Position numbers and translations under genes: made by a program
Part shown: one piece after another, positions 1-8,994 of the stretch
Numbering within the stretch: position 1 is the first letter of the stretch
Layout of the letters: every line of letters starts with the position of its first letter
NCBI RefSeq assembly: GCF_005925345.1
Contig: NZ_SSHJ01000001.1
Span: 496,001-560,000, forward strand
DNA from: Pedobacter ureilyticus
GTDB taxonomy: Bacteria > Bacteroidota > Bacteroidia > Sphingobacteriales > Sphingobacteriaceae
Direction: 5' to 3'
DNA length: 64,000 nt
The notes under the pieces: generated by a model
The model's input: only the letters and a program-made list of their open reading frames with translations
The model's database searches: none
What the model was told of the DNA's origin: nothing

Positions 1-77
1 CATTTATGTAAACAGGAGGCTTATGCCACTAATCACCTCTAAAACAGCTTACACTAAGAAATAGTTTTTGAAGACAG

Positions 78-725
78 CTATTGGATTAAACCATGTAATA
101 CGCCATATCTTATCAACGCAGCCGAGTTTTTAGATCCTGTTTTATCTAACAAGCTTTGCCGGTGGCCTTCAATGGTTCTTTTGCTTAGAAACAACTTTTC
201 CGACATCTCCAAGTTGGTTAACCCTTCGGCAATGAGCTGTAAAATTTCTAATTCTCGCAACGAGAAATCAATTTCATTGTCAGACATGGTCATTAAATAT
301 TGCTTGCTCTGCAACATCGTATCCATCAAAGACATGGTTAATTCTGCACAGAGATACCTATATCCTTGATTTATAAACTTTATGGCGAATATGAGTTCTT
401 CTGCAGCAATGTTTTTAAGCAGATAGCCATCTCCACCGTTTTTAAATGCTTCCATCACATACTTTTCGTGATCGTGCATTGAGAGCATTACGACTTTTGT
501 TTTCGGATACTTTGCTTTTACCTCTCTAAGCAATTGCATTCCATCCATTTGTGGCATATTGATGTCTGCAATAATCAGATCCACTTCTGCCGACCCAAGC
601 AACTCCATTACTTCTAATCCATTAGTTGCTTCGCCTAAAACCTTAATTTGTTCATCGGCTTCTAGAAGCAACTTAATGCCATTTCTAACAATATTATGAT
701 CTTCTGCTAAGATTATCCTTATCAT
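78..725 (-). CDS. NarL/FixJ-type response regulator (receiver + LuxR HTH)
   Basis: Two-component response regulator of 215 residues that should act as a phosphorylation-dependent transcription factor. The receiver domain (about 1-120) has the acidic pair E8/D9, the phospho-acceptor D54 in the string IIADINMPQMDG, and K104 in the LLKN motif. A LuxR-type helix-turn-helix follows at about 150-212, with the family signature LRELEILQLIAEGLTNLEMS and the recognition helix at SKRTIEGHR. Length and domain order are standard for the NarL/FixJ family. It is divergent from the large histidine kinase at 1019, across a 293 bp shared upstream region, so that HisKA_3 kinase is its likely partner; LuxR regulators usually pair with HisKA_3 kinases. 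Target genes cannot be told from the sequence. Confidence 0.95.
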   Translation of the reverse strand: MIRIILAEDHNIVRNGIKLLLEADEQIKVLGEATNGLEVMELLGSAEVDLIIADINMPQMDGMQLLREVKAKYPKTKVVMLSMHDHEKYVMEAFKNGGDGYLLKNIAAEELIFAIKFINQGYRYLCAELTMSLMDTMLQSKQYLMTMSDNEIDFSLRELEILQLIAEGLTNLEMSEKLFLSKRTIEGHRQSLLDKTGSKNSAALIRYGVLHGLIQ

Positions 726-1018
726 TCTTACTCCAATTTTGAGTTATTTAATTTTCAATGAGCCTAAAATATAACAAACAACTATTAAACAGATTAGATA
801 ATGGGCTCAATAACCATTAAATGCATTTACATCACAAAAACAAGTATTATTTAAGGTTAAACCAGTACAAATACGCACTAACATGGTGTATATTTAGATT
901 ATCTTTCTATAATTAAATAACAACGCTTTTTGTTTTATTTATTTTTTTTAAAAATGTAATTAAAAACCGAATAAACTTAATGTTGCAGCAGTTGTTTATT
1001 TAACAAGATCTTATAATT
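726..1018. other. Divergent intergenic region between regulator and kinase genes
   Basis: An AT-rich spacer between two divergent signalling genes. It must hold both promoters. I could not identify a convincing promoter pair or operator in it, and no small ORF stands out. Confidence 0.5.
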
Positions 1019-4000
1019 ATGCCAAATTTCAAAGCTGCATCGGCTGCTTTAAACGTATTGCCGTTACCTTGTTATGTACTCGACGACGATGCAAATTTCA
1101 TTTTCATTAACGAAAAGGCATTAGCGTGCTTTAAAATGCCTATTCAAGCAATGCTCGGTAAAAATGTATGGGAGCTGTTCCCAAAATCAGTTAATACTTC
1201 CTATTATAAGGAGATAAATAACGCTTTAGCAGCTAAACAAGAAACTAGTTTCGAATACCTATCCGTATTTACAGAAAGCTGGATTAAGCTGACTGTAACA
1301 CCTTTAGCACAGGGAATTATGGTAACATTTGCCTGTATAGAAAAAGAAAAGTATAACGAAAACATGTACAAAACACTGGTAGAACATACACCAGACATTG
1401 TTACCAAATGGACCAGTGATTTACGTTTAAGCTACGGTAATTCTGTTTTTGAGCGCAAGGCAAAATTAACACTCGCCGAAGCAATAGGTAAAACCCATAA
1501 AGAAATTTGGCCGAAACTAGACGTCACTTCCCTTATCAACAAAACGCTAAATGTTTTTAATACCGGAATTTCTGAAACCATTACAATTTCTTTTAAACGG
1601 TATGATAAAGAATTTTACTACAACATAAAGATAGCACCAGAGTTTACTGTTAATGGCAAAGTGAAAAGTGTAATTGCTATCGGGCGTGACATTAGCGAGA
1701 TCAAACAAAATCAAAAAATATTCAACGCTCAGCTAAGCAACAAGTATAAATCACTATTTAACTCCATTAACCAAGGTTTTTGCATTATAGAAGTAATTTG
1801 GGACGAAAAAGGAAATGCCATAGACTATCGGTTTCTGGAAGCCAACCCTGCTTTTCAGAAACAAACTGGCATTATTGACTACCATTTAAAAACAATGAAA
1901 GCGCTTGCCCCAGCCCACGAAAGCCATTGGTATGAAATTTATGGAGAAGTAGTTAAAACTAAACAATCTGTTCATTTTGAGCTTCCTGCAGTAGCCTTAA
2001 TAAATGGCTGGTACGAAGTAGAAGCTTTTCCGATTATTGAATTAGGAGAAAACATTGTGGGGGTACTATTTAACAATGTTACACAACGAAAAAATGCTGA
2101 AGATATACTTAGAAAAAGTGAAGAAAGAAAAGATTACCTATTAAAGCTTACAGACGCGGTTAGGTTTATCTCTGATCCTCTATCCATACAGGAAGCCGCA
2201 GCAACAGTAATAGGGAAATATCTAGATATTGACAGCGCTTTTTATGGTGAAATTATCAAATTCAACGATATAGACTATATACAGATAGAACGGTTATATC
2301 AAAAAAAGGATAAGAACATAGCATTTAAACCTAGCTTGTATCCATTTTCGGATTTTGGCGAGCATTTTGAGCAGATTAAATTGGGCAAAACCATTACCGT
2401 ATCTAATGTAGACGATGATGATCGGTTTTCGACCGAAGATTTGAAGCACTATAAAGATTTACACTTTGGCGCCTGGGTAGCGGTACCTTTAATTAAAAAT
2501 GGAGTAGCTGTAGCCATGTTTTTAGTACAGCACACCGCTCCGTATTACTGGACAGAGCAACACTTGGCTTTTATAGAAGAAACCGCAGAACGTACTTGGT
2601 CTTATGTAGAGCAAACCAAAATGGCTAAGGCTTTAGATCAGTCCCAAAAACAACTAGCAGTTGCGCTAACGGCTTCAAACATGAGTACTTTTCATTGGCT
2701 CGAAAAAAATAACAATGTTGCAGTTTCTCCTTTATCGCCAATTGTTTTTGGTTTAAAAAATAAAACTAAAAGCTATAGCGAAAGTGAAGGTTTCTACATG
2801 ATCCATCCAGATGACAAGCAAAAGCATACCGCGACTTTGGAAAACGCAAGTAAAAACCAAAAGGAATTTCACCACATATACCGCATCATTAGGCCTATTG
2901 ACGGAGAAATTGCATGGATTGAAGAACGAGGCAAAGGCATCTATCATCCGCATAGTGGTATTTCTGAAGTTACTGGTATCCATTGGGATATTACCACCCA
3001 AAAAAATATGGATGATGTTATTCGTGAAGCCGAAGAAAGGTATTTGATTAATCTAGAGAAAGATGTCGACAATAGGACTAAAGAGCTGCAAAATAGCAGA
3101 GATGAGCTAGAGACAATTTACAACAGTACGTTAATGTCAATGTCTGTTTTAAGTCCAATAATAGATGATAATGGACAAATCACGGACTTCCAAATTGCAC
3201 TGGTTAACAAAGCATTAGAAAAAGAAACCGGCCGAGAAGATTTAATTGGCAAACATTATGCGAAAGAATTTCCCGGAATTAAGAAAGTTGGATTGTTTGA
3301 CATCATGCTAAAAGTAATGGAAACGGGCTTGCCTCAAACTACGGAGTATTTTTATCCACATGAAGGTTTTGATAAATGGTACTCTTGCATGTTTGTAAAA
3401 ATGGGCGATAGCTTGCTCGCAACCAATCTAGATATCAGCGAAAGGAAAATTGCCGAACAATTATCATTAGAAAATTCAGCAATGATACAAGGTATTGCCA
3501 ACTCTGCTCCCGATATGCTATACGCCATTAATTTGCTTAGTCTAGAGCAATTTTATTCTAACCAACGCATTGAGCAACTGGTACAAAAATCACAGTCTGA
3601 AATTAAAAGTATGGGTAAAGATTTTTTTGAACAATTTATTCATCCAGAAGATAAAGAAAATTTTTATAACAACTTAAATGAGCTCAAAGGTAAACTTCCT
3701 AAAAAAGAAACTAAAGAATTGATCTATCGTTTAATAGATGCCAAAGGTTACATCCATTGGATCAAAACTAAAAGTACTGCCTATGTAAGAGACGAAAATG
3801 GTTTCTCTACGCATATTGTTGGAATTTCGCAAGACATTACCAAGCAAAAGGAATTAGAGGAGAAAAACAAACAGCTTACTCTAGAAAGACAAGAATTAGA
3901 GAAACAGCAACAAAAAGAAATTTTAAAAGCCACCTTAAACGCTCAAGAAGAAGAACGGCAACGCATTGCCGAAAGCTTGCACAACGGTTTGGGCCAAGTA

Positions 4001-4537
4001 CTGTACGGTGTAAAAACAAGTTTAGAGCGTTTAAACTTAGTCAATTCAAATACTGTTGAAGATAACATCAATATCCTAAATAGAGCTAAAGAATTATTGA
4101 GTATGTGTATTCAAGAAAGCAGGAAAATTTCTCACGAGTTAATGCCTTCGATATTAGAAGACTTTGGTTTAAAAGCAAGTATCAAAGATGTTTGCAACCA
4201 ATTAAAAGGCAAAACACACTTTAATTGTACATTTTCTAATTTAGATCTGCAGTTAGATAAATATGTGCAATTAGCTGTATATAGAATTGTGCAAGAATTA
4301 TCTTTAAATATTATGAAACACGCTGATGCAAAAAATGCGCACATAGATGTATCCGTTATAAGCAATCAAATCCATATTATGGCAAAAGACAACGGCAAAG
4401 GTTTCGACCTTAAAAGAGATCGAAAGAAAGGAATTGGCTTAAAAACAATTGAATCTAAAGTTAAGTTGCTTAATGGCAAAATCAACATGATATCAAATTC
4501 TAGTGAAACCCTTATTCGTATCCAGTTTCCGTTATAA
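1019..4537 (+). CDS. Multi-PAS/GAF sensor histidine kinase (HisKA_3)
   Basis: A 1172-residue sensor kinase with no evident signal peptide or membrane helix, so probably cytoplasmic. Reading along the protein I see PAS-like modules at about 10-115, 118-230 and 240-360, a GAF domain at about 375-545 (a typical stretch is HFGAWVAVPLIKNGVAVAMF), and further PAS-like modules at about 550-670, 690-815 and 820-950. A short coiled coil leads into a HisKA_3 domain (RQRIAESLHNGLGQVL, phospho-acceptor H988). The HATPase domain fills the C-terminus, with the N-box near NIMKHADAKNA and the G-box DNGKGFDL...GIGLKTI. This NarL-type kinase architecture suits the divergent LuxR regulator at 78-725. The input signal is unknown; GAF and PAS domains commonly bind small ligands or cofactors. 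Module borders are estimates made by eye. Confidence 0.93.
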   Translation: MPNFKAASAALNVLPLPCYVLDDDANFIFINEKALACFKMPIQAMLGKNVWELFPKSVNTSYYKEINNALAAKQETSFEYLSVFTESWIKLTVTPLAQGIMVTFACIEKEKYNENMYKTLVEHTPDIVTKWTSDLRLSYGNSVFERKAKLTLAEAIGKTHKEIWPKLDVTSLINKTLNVFNTGISETITISFKRYDKEFYYNIKIAPEFTVNGKVKSVIAIGRDISEIKQNQKIFNAQLSNKYKSLFNSINQGFCIIEVIWDEKGNAIDYRFLEANPAFQKQTGIIDYHLKTMKALAPAHESHWYEIYGEVVKTKQSVHFELPAVALINGWYEVEAFPIIELGENIVGVLFNNVTQRKNAEDILRKSEERKDYLLKLTDAVRFISDPLSIQEAAATVIGKYLDIDSAFYGEIIKFNDIDYIQIERLYQKKDKNIAFKPSLYPFSDFGEHFEQIKLGKTITVSNVDDDDRFSTEDLKHYKDLHFGAWVAVPLIKNGVAVAMFLVQHTAPYYWTEQHLAFIEETAERTWSYVEQTKMAKALDQSQKQLAVALTASNMSTFHWLEKNNNVAVSPLSPIVFGLKNKTKSYSESEGFYMIHPDDKQKHTATLENASKNQKEFHHIYRIIRPIDGEIAWIEERGKGIYHPHSGISEVTGIHWDITTQKNMDDVIREAEERYLINLEKDVDNRTKELQNSRDELETIYNSTLMSMSVLSPIIDDNGQITDFQIALVNKALEKETGREDLIGKHYAKEFPGIKKVGLFDIMLKVMETGLPQTTEYFYPHEGFDKWYSCMFVKMGDSLLATNLDISERKIAEQLSLENSAMIQGIANSAPDMLYAINLLSLEQFYSNQRIEQLVQKSQSEIKSMGKDFFEQFIHPEDKENFYNNLNELKGKLPKKETKELIYRLIDAKGYIHWIKTKSTAYVRDENGFSTHIVGISQDITKQKELEEKNKQLTLERQELEKQQQKEILKATLNAQEEERQRIAESLHNGLGQVLYGVKTSLERLNLVNSNTVEDNINILNRAKELLSMCIQESRKISHELMPSILEDFGLKASIKDVCNQLKGKTHFNCTFSNLDLQLDKYVQLAVYRIVQELSLNIMKHADAKNAHIDVSVISNQIHIMAKDNGKGFDLKRDRKKGIGLKTIESKVKLLNGKINMISNSSETLIRIQFPL

Positions 4538-4945
4538 ATAGCGTATCCTTTTAACGTTTATCTGTTAGCCATAATTTACTTAAGCAGCAAAACAACTTAG
4601 AAACTTACCCTAAAGCAAACTCACAACAAGTAAGGTCCCAAACATAACGGCCTTATTATTAAGCCGGCATTTACAATGTTATTAAACTGATAAAAATATA
4701 ATCGATTTATTTATTAGCAAGCCCCGCTTGACATTATAAATTACCTACCCAATCTAAATCAATCTCGTAAACCTGAATTAACTAACACATTAAAAAACTA
4801 GCTACTTAAAGCTTTTCGGCAAATTAAGTCAATAAGCTACGTCGTAAAAATACAAAAGCAAGTATTTCGCTCTACTAATACTCGTTTTTACAATAGATGT
4901 TTTTATCGCACGTTAAATAATTATATTTGGGTAAACACAGTTAAC
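4538..4945. other. Intergenic stretch, no gene seen
   Basis: About 400 bp with no credible ORF on either strand. An imperfect hairpin near 4648-4667 (CGGCCTTA against TAAGCCG) lies after the kinase gene but lacks a clear T-run, so a terminator role is only possible. Confidence 0.4.
4922..4929 (+). promoter_or_regulatory. Possible -7 element (TATATTTG)
   Basis: The octamer fits the Bacteroidota -7 consensus TAnnTTTG and lies 17 bp before the start codon of the small ORF at 4946. No good TTTG -33 box is visible at the expected distance, so this is a weak call. Confidence 0.3.
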
Positions 4946-5113
4946 ATGGCAGAAAAAGTAAACAAAAACCAACAAGCTACCAAAAGCTTATTGGAAAAAT
5001 CGAGAGCTTTAAGGGAAAAATCCAGAGAAACTGAAAATAAATTCAATGAGCTAAAAGCTAAAGTTGATAAGTTTATCCATTCGGAAGAGCCGCGGTCGAA
5101 TACTGATAATTAA
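4946..5113 (+). CDS. Small coiled-coil protein, 55 aa
   Basis: Short ORF starting ATG GCA GAA AAA and ending TAA. The product is very rich in Lys, Glu, Asn and Gln (MAEKVNKNQQATKSL at the N-terminus, ending EEPRSNTDN) and has a helical heptad-like middle (about 15-45), so it should be a short soluble coiled coil. I do not recognise a family. It sits alone between the large kinase and the stress-type DUF892 gene, behind a possible TATATTTG promoter element. Low codon complexity leaves some doubt, but the clean start, the biased composition and the lack of an alternative ORF make it a plausible real gene. Confidence 0.5.
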   Translation: MAEKVNKNQQATKSLLEKSRALREKSRETENKFNELKAKVDKFIHSEEPRSNTDN

Positions 5114-5466
5114 GTCAACCATTTATCTTCCAATTTTACAGTTAGCAAATAAAGGCAGCTTACTAGCAAAGTCTAAGATTTTCTGGATCATCTATTAGAA
5201 GGCAACAACACCATTTAGGCCAGCTTAAAAGATTGGATGTTTTCGTTAAGTAACACCCGTAATATCTCTTATTTTTCTTCCTTGCTTTAAAAGGATAAGT
5301 ATCTAATTTTTATAGGCCATATTATTAAAACTCATCTATTGGGTATAACTACCTAATGCCCTATCTAAAATACCCGTTTTAAAGGCGCCTACAAACAAAA
5401 TTGCCTAAACATGCTTATAACAGATATAAAGTGACAACATAGATGATAAAATTTAATTAATGTATT
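5114..5466. other. Intergenic stretch, no gene seen
   Basis: About 350 bp of AT-rich sequence upstream of the DUF892 gene. It must carry that gene's promoter, but no strong match to TTTG/TAnnTTTG and no hairpin was seen. Confidence 0.4.
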
Positions 5467-5979
5467 ATGAAAACTAAAAACGATAATAGCAAAATGCCTA
5501 ATGCTCATTTACACGAACTTTTTGTTGATGAATTACGAGATGTACTTGGCGCCGAAAAACAGTTATTGAAAGGATTAAAAAAAATGGCGGAAAAAGCCGT
5601 GGGGCAAAATCTTAAAGATGCCTTTACCGCTCATTATACCGAAACAGAAGAACAAATTGAGAGGTTAAAACAAGTATTTGAAAATATAGACCTAGCTGCA
5701 AGAGGTAAAAAATGCAAAGCGATGGAAGGTTTACTTAACGAAGCAGAGGAAATTATGGAGGAGTTTGAAGGCGACGAAGCTTTAGATGCCGCATTAATTG
5801 CCGCAGCACAAAAAGTAGAACATTATGAAATTGCAACCTATGGCTGCTTAGTAACTTATGCTACGCTAATGGAGCACACAGAAGCTGCAGAACTGCTGCA
5901 AATTACCCTAGACCAAGAAAAAGAAACAGACGGCAAATTAACAGAAATTGCCATGTCTGAAGCGAACGTAGTAGCCTAA
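5467..5979 (+). CDS. DUF892 / YciE-like ferritin-fold protein
   Basis: A 170-residue all-helical protein of the DUF892 (YciE/YciF) family, which has a ferritin-like four-helix bundle. Family features are the opening HELFVDELRDVLGAEKQLLKGL, the second-helix region LKDAFTAHYTETEEQIERL and the later helix KVEHYEIATYGCLVTYA. Conserved Glu and His positions (E17 region, E57/E60, E115/H118) match the expected di-iron-type pattern, although metal binding in the family is not well defined. Family members are general-stress proteins. A strong intrinsic terminator follows at 6003-6037. A more divergent relative lies on the other strand at 6401-6946, so this is probably part of a stress-response group together with the SDR at 7206. 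Confidence 0.9.
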   Translation: MKTKNDNSKMPNAHLHELFVDELRDVLGAEKQLLKGLKKMAEKAVGQNLKDAFTAHYTETEEQIERLKQVFENIDLAARGKKCKAMEGLLNEAEEIMEEFEGDEALDAALIAAAQKVEHYEIATYGCLVTYATLMEHTEAAELLQITLDQEKETDGKLTEIAMSEANVVA

Positions 5980-6002
5980 ATTAAGCCTTACAAACTCTAA
6001 GG

Positions 6003-6037
6003 TCGGCGTTAACAAATAGTTGACGTCGATTTTTTTT
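6003..6037 (+). terminator. Rho-independent terminator after DUF892 gene
   Basis: An 11 bp stem (TCGGCGTTAAC with GTTGACGTCGA, including two G-T wobbles), a five-base AAATA loop and a run of eight T residues, 24 bp after the stop codon. Confidence 0.88.
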
Positions 6038-6138
6038 ATTCTTGTTTTTGAGTCTCAAATTTAAAACAAAGCAGCTTTCAAAGCCTAAACTAAAACTAAA
6101 CCCGTTCCCATACGTTATAAAACTAAACCCATTAAATT

Positions 6139-6384
6139 ATGTCGACAACACCGATAAACTTCTATATCATAGCAGAAATTGATCAGCTAGAAACACGCCT
6201 TAAGGTAACCCAGCTAGAAACCACTGATGGTGTACCCTATTACTCGTGCCATGACAAAGAAACCGAAATTACGCAGTTAAGAAACGAAACCTATGGTAAA
6301 TGGGAACAACTTTGGGGTAAGTTAGATAGCAAAACAATACAAGATATAGGTTCTAAAATAGAAGAAAAAATTACGCCGCCCTAG
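6139..6384 (+). CDS. Small hypothetical protein, 81 aa
   Basis: Short soluble protein without a recognisable domain. It contains YYIIAEIDQL-like and YSCHDKETEI strings, two Trp residues in KWEQLWGKLD, and an amphipathic C-terminal helix (SKTIQDIGSKIEEKI). The start follows an A-rich leader as is usual in this phylum. It lies between two DUF892-type genes and is convergent with 6401-6946, with only 16 bp between the stop codons. Its composition looks protein-like and no competing ORF exists. I cannot propose a function beyond an association with the stress-type neighbours, which is inference. Confidence 0.65.
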   Translation: MSTTPINFYIIAEIDQLETRLKVTQLETTDGVPYYSCHDKETEITQLRNETYGKWEQLWGKLDSKTIQDIGSKIEEKITPP

Positions 6385-6400
6385 AAATGGGTTTTAGAAA

Positions 6401-6946
6401 TCAGTCTCCCAATATTTCATCAAGCATTTGACTAGTGCCTGCCATTGCTAATTGTTCTTCTTCCTGATGTTTATTGTGGACGATTACCCTTAACAAATTA
6501 ACCGCTTTATGTTCATCACAAGCTAATGCTTGAGCTAGTAAAGAAGTATATTCTGTAATTTGATATTGTTGTATTTGCTGTATACCTACAATTAAGCCTG
6601 CATCTCTAATAAAACTATTAATTGGAGTAACGTCTATAATATCATAACATTCTTCGATCAATACTTCTATATCTTTATTTTGCGCTTCTTTTGGAGGTAT
6701 GCTTAACGTCTTAAAAATAACCTCCAAGCGTTGGATGTGTGCTTTTCCTTCCTTTTCAAATTTATTTAGTGTTGCTATTAAATCTTCGCAGCCTACTGCC
6801 AATCGCAAAATAGGTAATACTACAGCCCATTGTTTTTCGGCTGTATAAACCTGCTGCAGGCTGTTTGACAAGAATTTAAATTTAAAATCTGCGTTACTAT
6901 CGGCTACTGTATTACTACCAGCATTAAATTGATTTGTATTACCCAT
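6401..6946 (-). CDS. DUF892 / YciE-like protein, divergent paralogue
   Basis: A 181-residue protein with the DUF892 layout: a helical start (FKFKFLSNSLQQVYTAEKQW), a middle helix with EGKAHIQRLEVIFKTL, then IQQIQQYQITEYTSLLAQA corresponding to the HYEIATYG segment of the family, and a C-terminal LRVIVHNKHQEEEQLAMA. It aligns in order with the protein at 5467 but is far more divergent. Several metal-ligand positions seem altered: the HYEIA segment reads QYQIT, so the His and one Glu are missing. It may therefore have lost or changed metal binding. An Asn/Ser-rich N-terminal tail of about 20 residues precedes the fold. Confidence 0.75.
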   Translation of the reverse strand: MGNTNQFNAGSNTVADSNADFKFKFLSNSLQQVYTAEKQWAVVLPILRLAVGCEDLIATLNKFEKEGKAHIQRLEVIFKTLSIPPKEAQNKDIEVLIEECYDIIDVTPINSFIRDAGLIVGIQQIQQYQITEYTSLLAQALACDEHKAVNLLRVIVHNKHQEEEQLAMAGTSQMLDEILGD

Positions 6947-7205
6947 AACTAGCTAATTAAAATTGAAGAATTAATATCAAAACACCTTTTAAATCAATAC
7001 AATATCCAAGTATTAATTAATATTAACAGATGATTTTATACTCAAAGTTACCGTACAAATACCCTTATTATTTTTGCGGCTTGTGTATTTAGTTGCATAA
7101 ACAATTAAATTATAATTGTGTTTTTTAATTCGCATTTTATATGAAGCTACCTGTCTACAAGTATCTGGCCTTAACAGAAATTACGAGTATGCGTGTGGTT
7201 AATCG

Positions 7206-8087
7206 CTAGATAGTAATCCGCCCTCCTGTTACCGGCAGCACCGCCCCCGAAATAAAGCTGGCATCTGCAGAAGCTAAAAACAAAAAGGCAGGTGCAATTT
7301 CTACAGGCTGCCCCGGACGTTCCATAGCCGTATTTTTACCGAAATTTTCTACATTAAATTTGGTAGCGGGAATAAGTGGTGTCCATACAGGGCCTGGGGC
7401 GACCGCGTTTACCCTAATTCCCTTACCTTGCTTCAATAAAATCTGACTAAGATTTGCGGTTAAATTTACAACTGCGCTTTTGGTAGCAGAGTAAGGCAGC
7501 AAATCTTCGGATGGGTCAAAGGCCACCACGGATGTAGTATTAATGATGCTGCTTCCCTTAGGCATGTGCGGAATAGCGGCCTTACACAAGTAAAATATGG
7601 CATTTACGTTAGTATCAAACGTCAGGTCCCACTCTGCTGTCGGTATATCTGTTATTTGCTTTCTACTGATATGAAAAGCTGCATTGTTTACCAATACATC
7701 TATGTGACCAAACTCTGCTACTGCTTTAGCTATTATTGCTTCACAGTGCGTTTCGCTGGTAATATCCCCCTTCATTACAACTGCTTTTCTTCCGGCTGCT
7801 TCAATATACTTTACTGTATCCTGTGCATCTTTATCTTCGTCATCTGCCAAATAGCTAATCATCACGTCCGCACCCTCTCTAGCAAATGCAATAGCTACAG
7901 CTTTTCCAATTCCAGAGTCTCCTCCAGTAATAATTACTTTTTTATCAATGAAACGTCCATACCCCACGTAAGTGTCTTCGCCATGGTCGGCTTTAGGCTC
8001 CATTTTTTTCTCCGTGCCGGGATAATCTTGTTCGGGAGTATTAAATGGCGGTGCTGGAAATAACTTTTTCGGATCTCTATCTTCCAT
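7206..8087 (-). CDS. SDR family oxidoreductase, general-stress type (YhxC/GSP39-like)
   Basis: NAD(P)-dependent short-chain dehydrogenase of 293 residues counted from the Met at 8087. The reading frame is open to 8159, but the extra 24 residues are not family-like, while the chosen start gives the characteristic N-terminal tail KLFPAPPFNTPEQDYPG of the general-stress SDR subfamily. Cofactor-binding motif GGDSGIG (about 55-61), NNAA (134-137), catalytic S186, Y199 and K203 (PYSATKSA), and PGPVWTPL after the catalytic site are all present. The likely substrate is a sugar or small alcohol, but it is not predictable. It lies next to the two DUF892 genes, which fits a stress-response role. The C-terminus GGRITI is typical of the family. 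Confidence 0.93.
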   Translation of the reverse strand: MEDRDPKKLFPAPPFNTPEQDYPGTEKKMEPKADHGEDTYVGYGRFIDKKVIITGGDSGIGKAVAIAFAREGADVMISYLADDEDKDAQDTVKYIEAAGRKAVVMKGDITSETHCEAIIAKAVAEFGHIDVLVNNAAFHISRKQITDIPTAEWDLTFDTNVNAIFYLCKAAIPHMPKGSSIINTTSVVAFDPSEDLLPYSATKSAVVNLTANLSQILLKQGKGIRVNAVAPGPVWTPLIPATKFNVENFGKNTAMERPGQPVEIAPAFLFLASADASFISGAVLPVTGGRITI

Positions 8088-8196
8088 AATACATTTGTTA
8101 ATATATACTTGAACGAGTGAAACCATGAAAAGTTCGGTCAAATTAGCTTTTGCGAACAAACACCAGTGATACTACGTATTTATACGCCAACAAAAA

Positions 8197-8328
8197 AGAG
8201 GCTGTCTCAAAAGTTGCTCGTCATCTCGAACGTTAGAGAGAGATCTGCTTCAGAAGTGCTTCTGAAAGAGATTTCTCCTCCTTTGATCGTCGAAATGACG
8301 GCATTATTTTACTTTTGAGACAGCCTCT
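8197..8328. repeat. Nested inverted-repeat element (REP/MITE-like), 132 bp
   Basis: An 18 bp perfect terminal inverted repeat (8197-8214 AGAGGCTGTCTCAAAAGT; 8311-8328 its exact complement) encloses a second imperfect inverted pair (CGTCATCTCGAACG near 8218-8232 against CGTCGAAATGACG at 8288-8300). In the centre is a hairpin TTCAGAAG-TG-CTTCTGAA. The whole unit can fold into one long cruciform. It lies between two minus-strand genes and codes for nothing. The size and the ends suggest a non-autonomous mobile element, and the GTCAT..CGA core resembles repetitive extragenic palindromes. Both are inferences, since only one copy is visible here. Confidence 0.8.
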
Positions 8329-8348
8329 CTATTAAGAAGTAGCTAAAA

Positions 8349-8840
8349 TTAATTTACAGCTTTTACGAAATTCATTACTACATAAGCAGTTTTACCACCG
8401 TATTCTATCGGAGACTTAATCATCATGGTGCTTTCATCTGCACCTGATAGTACCATACGATAACCTTCAGTTACGTTCTTTGCTTTGTCACCTTCATATA
8501 GCTTTTTAAATTGAAAAGTTTCATCAGCAGTGCTTACCGACCAGAAAATATTTTGAGTTTTAGCCGAACAACTTGCGCTTGAAGGTAAGCTGTAGCTACC
8601 GTTACCGCTGTTGGTTAATCTCCAAGTACTGCCAACAAAACACTTGTAAGAACTTTCTCCCAAAAATGATCGTACCGCCACATCAGGAATACCTTCGAAA
8701 GTAATATTATTTAACATCCAGTTACCTGTAATATTACCTCTTCTAACTGCAGGTGCACCTGTAGTAGTTTTCGGAGAGCAACTTTCTAACACCATTAATG
8801 ATGCAGAGAATAAAGCAATAGCTAAAATTAATTTTTTCAT
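8349..8840 (-). CDS. Lipocalin-like lipoprotein
   Basis: A 163-residue secreted lipoprotein. A hydrophobic signal segment ends in a lipobox-like LESC with acylation site C21. The mature part begins with a short Thr/Pro linker and then GNITGNWMLNNITFEG, the typical opening of the Bacteroidota lipocalin-like family, where G-x-W starts the first strand of the barrel. Two further Cys residues (near KCFVG and SASCSA) may form a disulfide. The C-terminus GKTAYVVMNFVKAV is the closing strand. It is likely a periplasmic or outer-membrane protein; its ligand is unknown. The nested repeat element sits just downstream and may act as its 3' structure. Confidence 0.8.
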   Translation of the reverse strand: MKKLILAIALFSASLMVLESCSPKTTTGAPAVRRGNITGNWMLNNITFEGIPDVAVRSFLGESSYKCFVGSTWRLTNSGNGSYSLPSSASCSAKTQNIFWSVSTADETFQFKKLYEGDKAKNVTEGYRMVLSGADESTMMIKSPIEYGGKTAYVVMNFVKAVN

Positions 8841-8994
8841 CTGTTATTGATTTTTATTGAAGTAGGTTAAACTTGTAGTTAAACCTCTACTTTGTGTATA
8901 ATTTTTGTGAAACTCTTAACATAAATCTTGCCAAAAATAAAGTATTTGAGCTATTTAATCTACTTTTGTTTCATTACTTTTAAAATCGATTATC

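Noticed and set aside
7141..7209. 22-codon ORF beyond the SDR gene
   Set aside because: Too short, no ribosome-binding context, and it overlaps the end of the SDR gene on the other strand.
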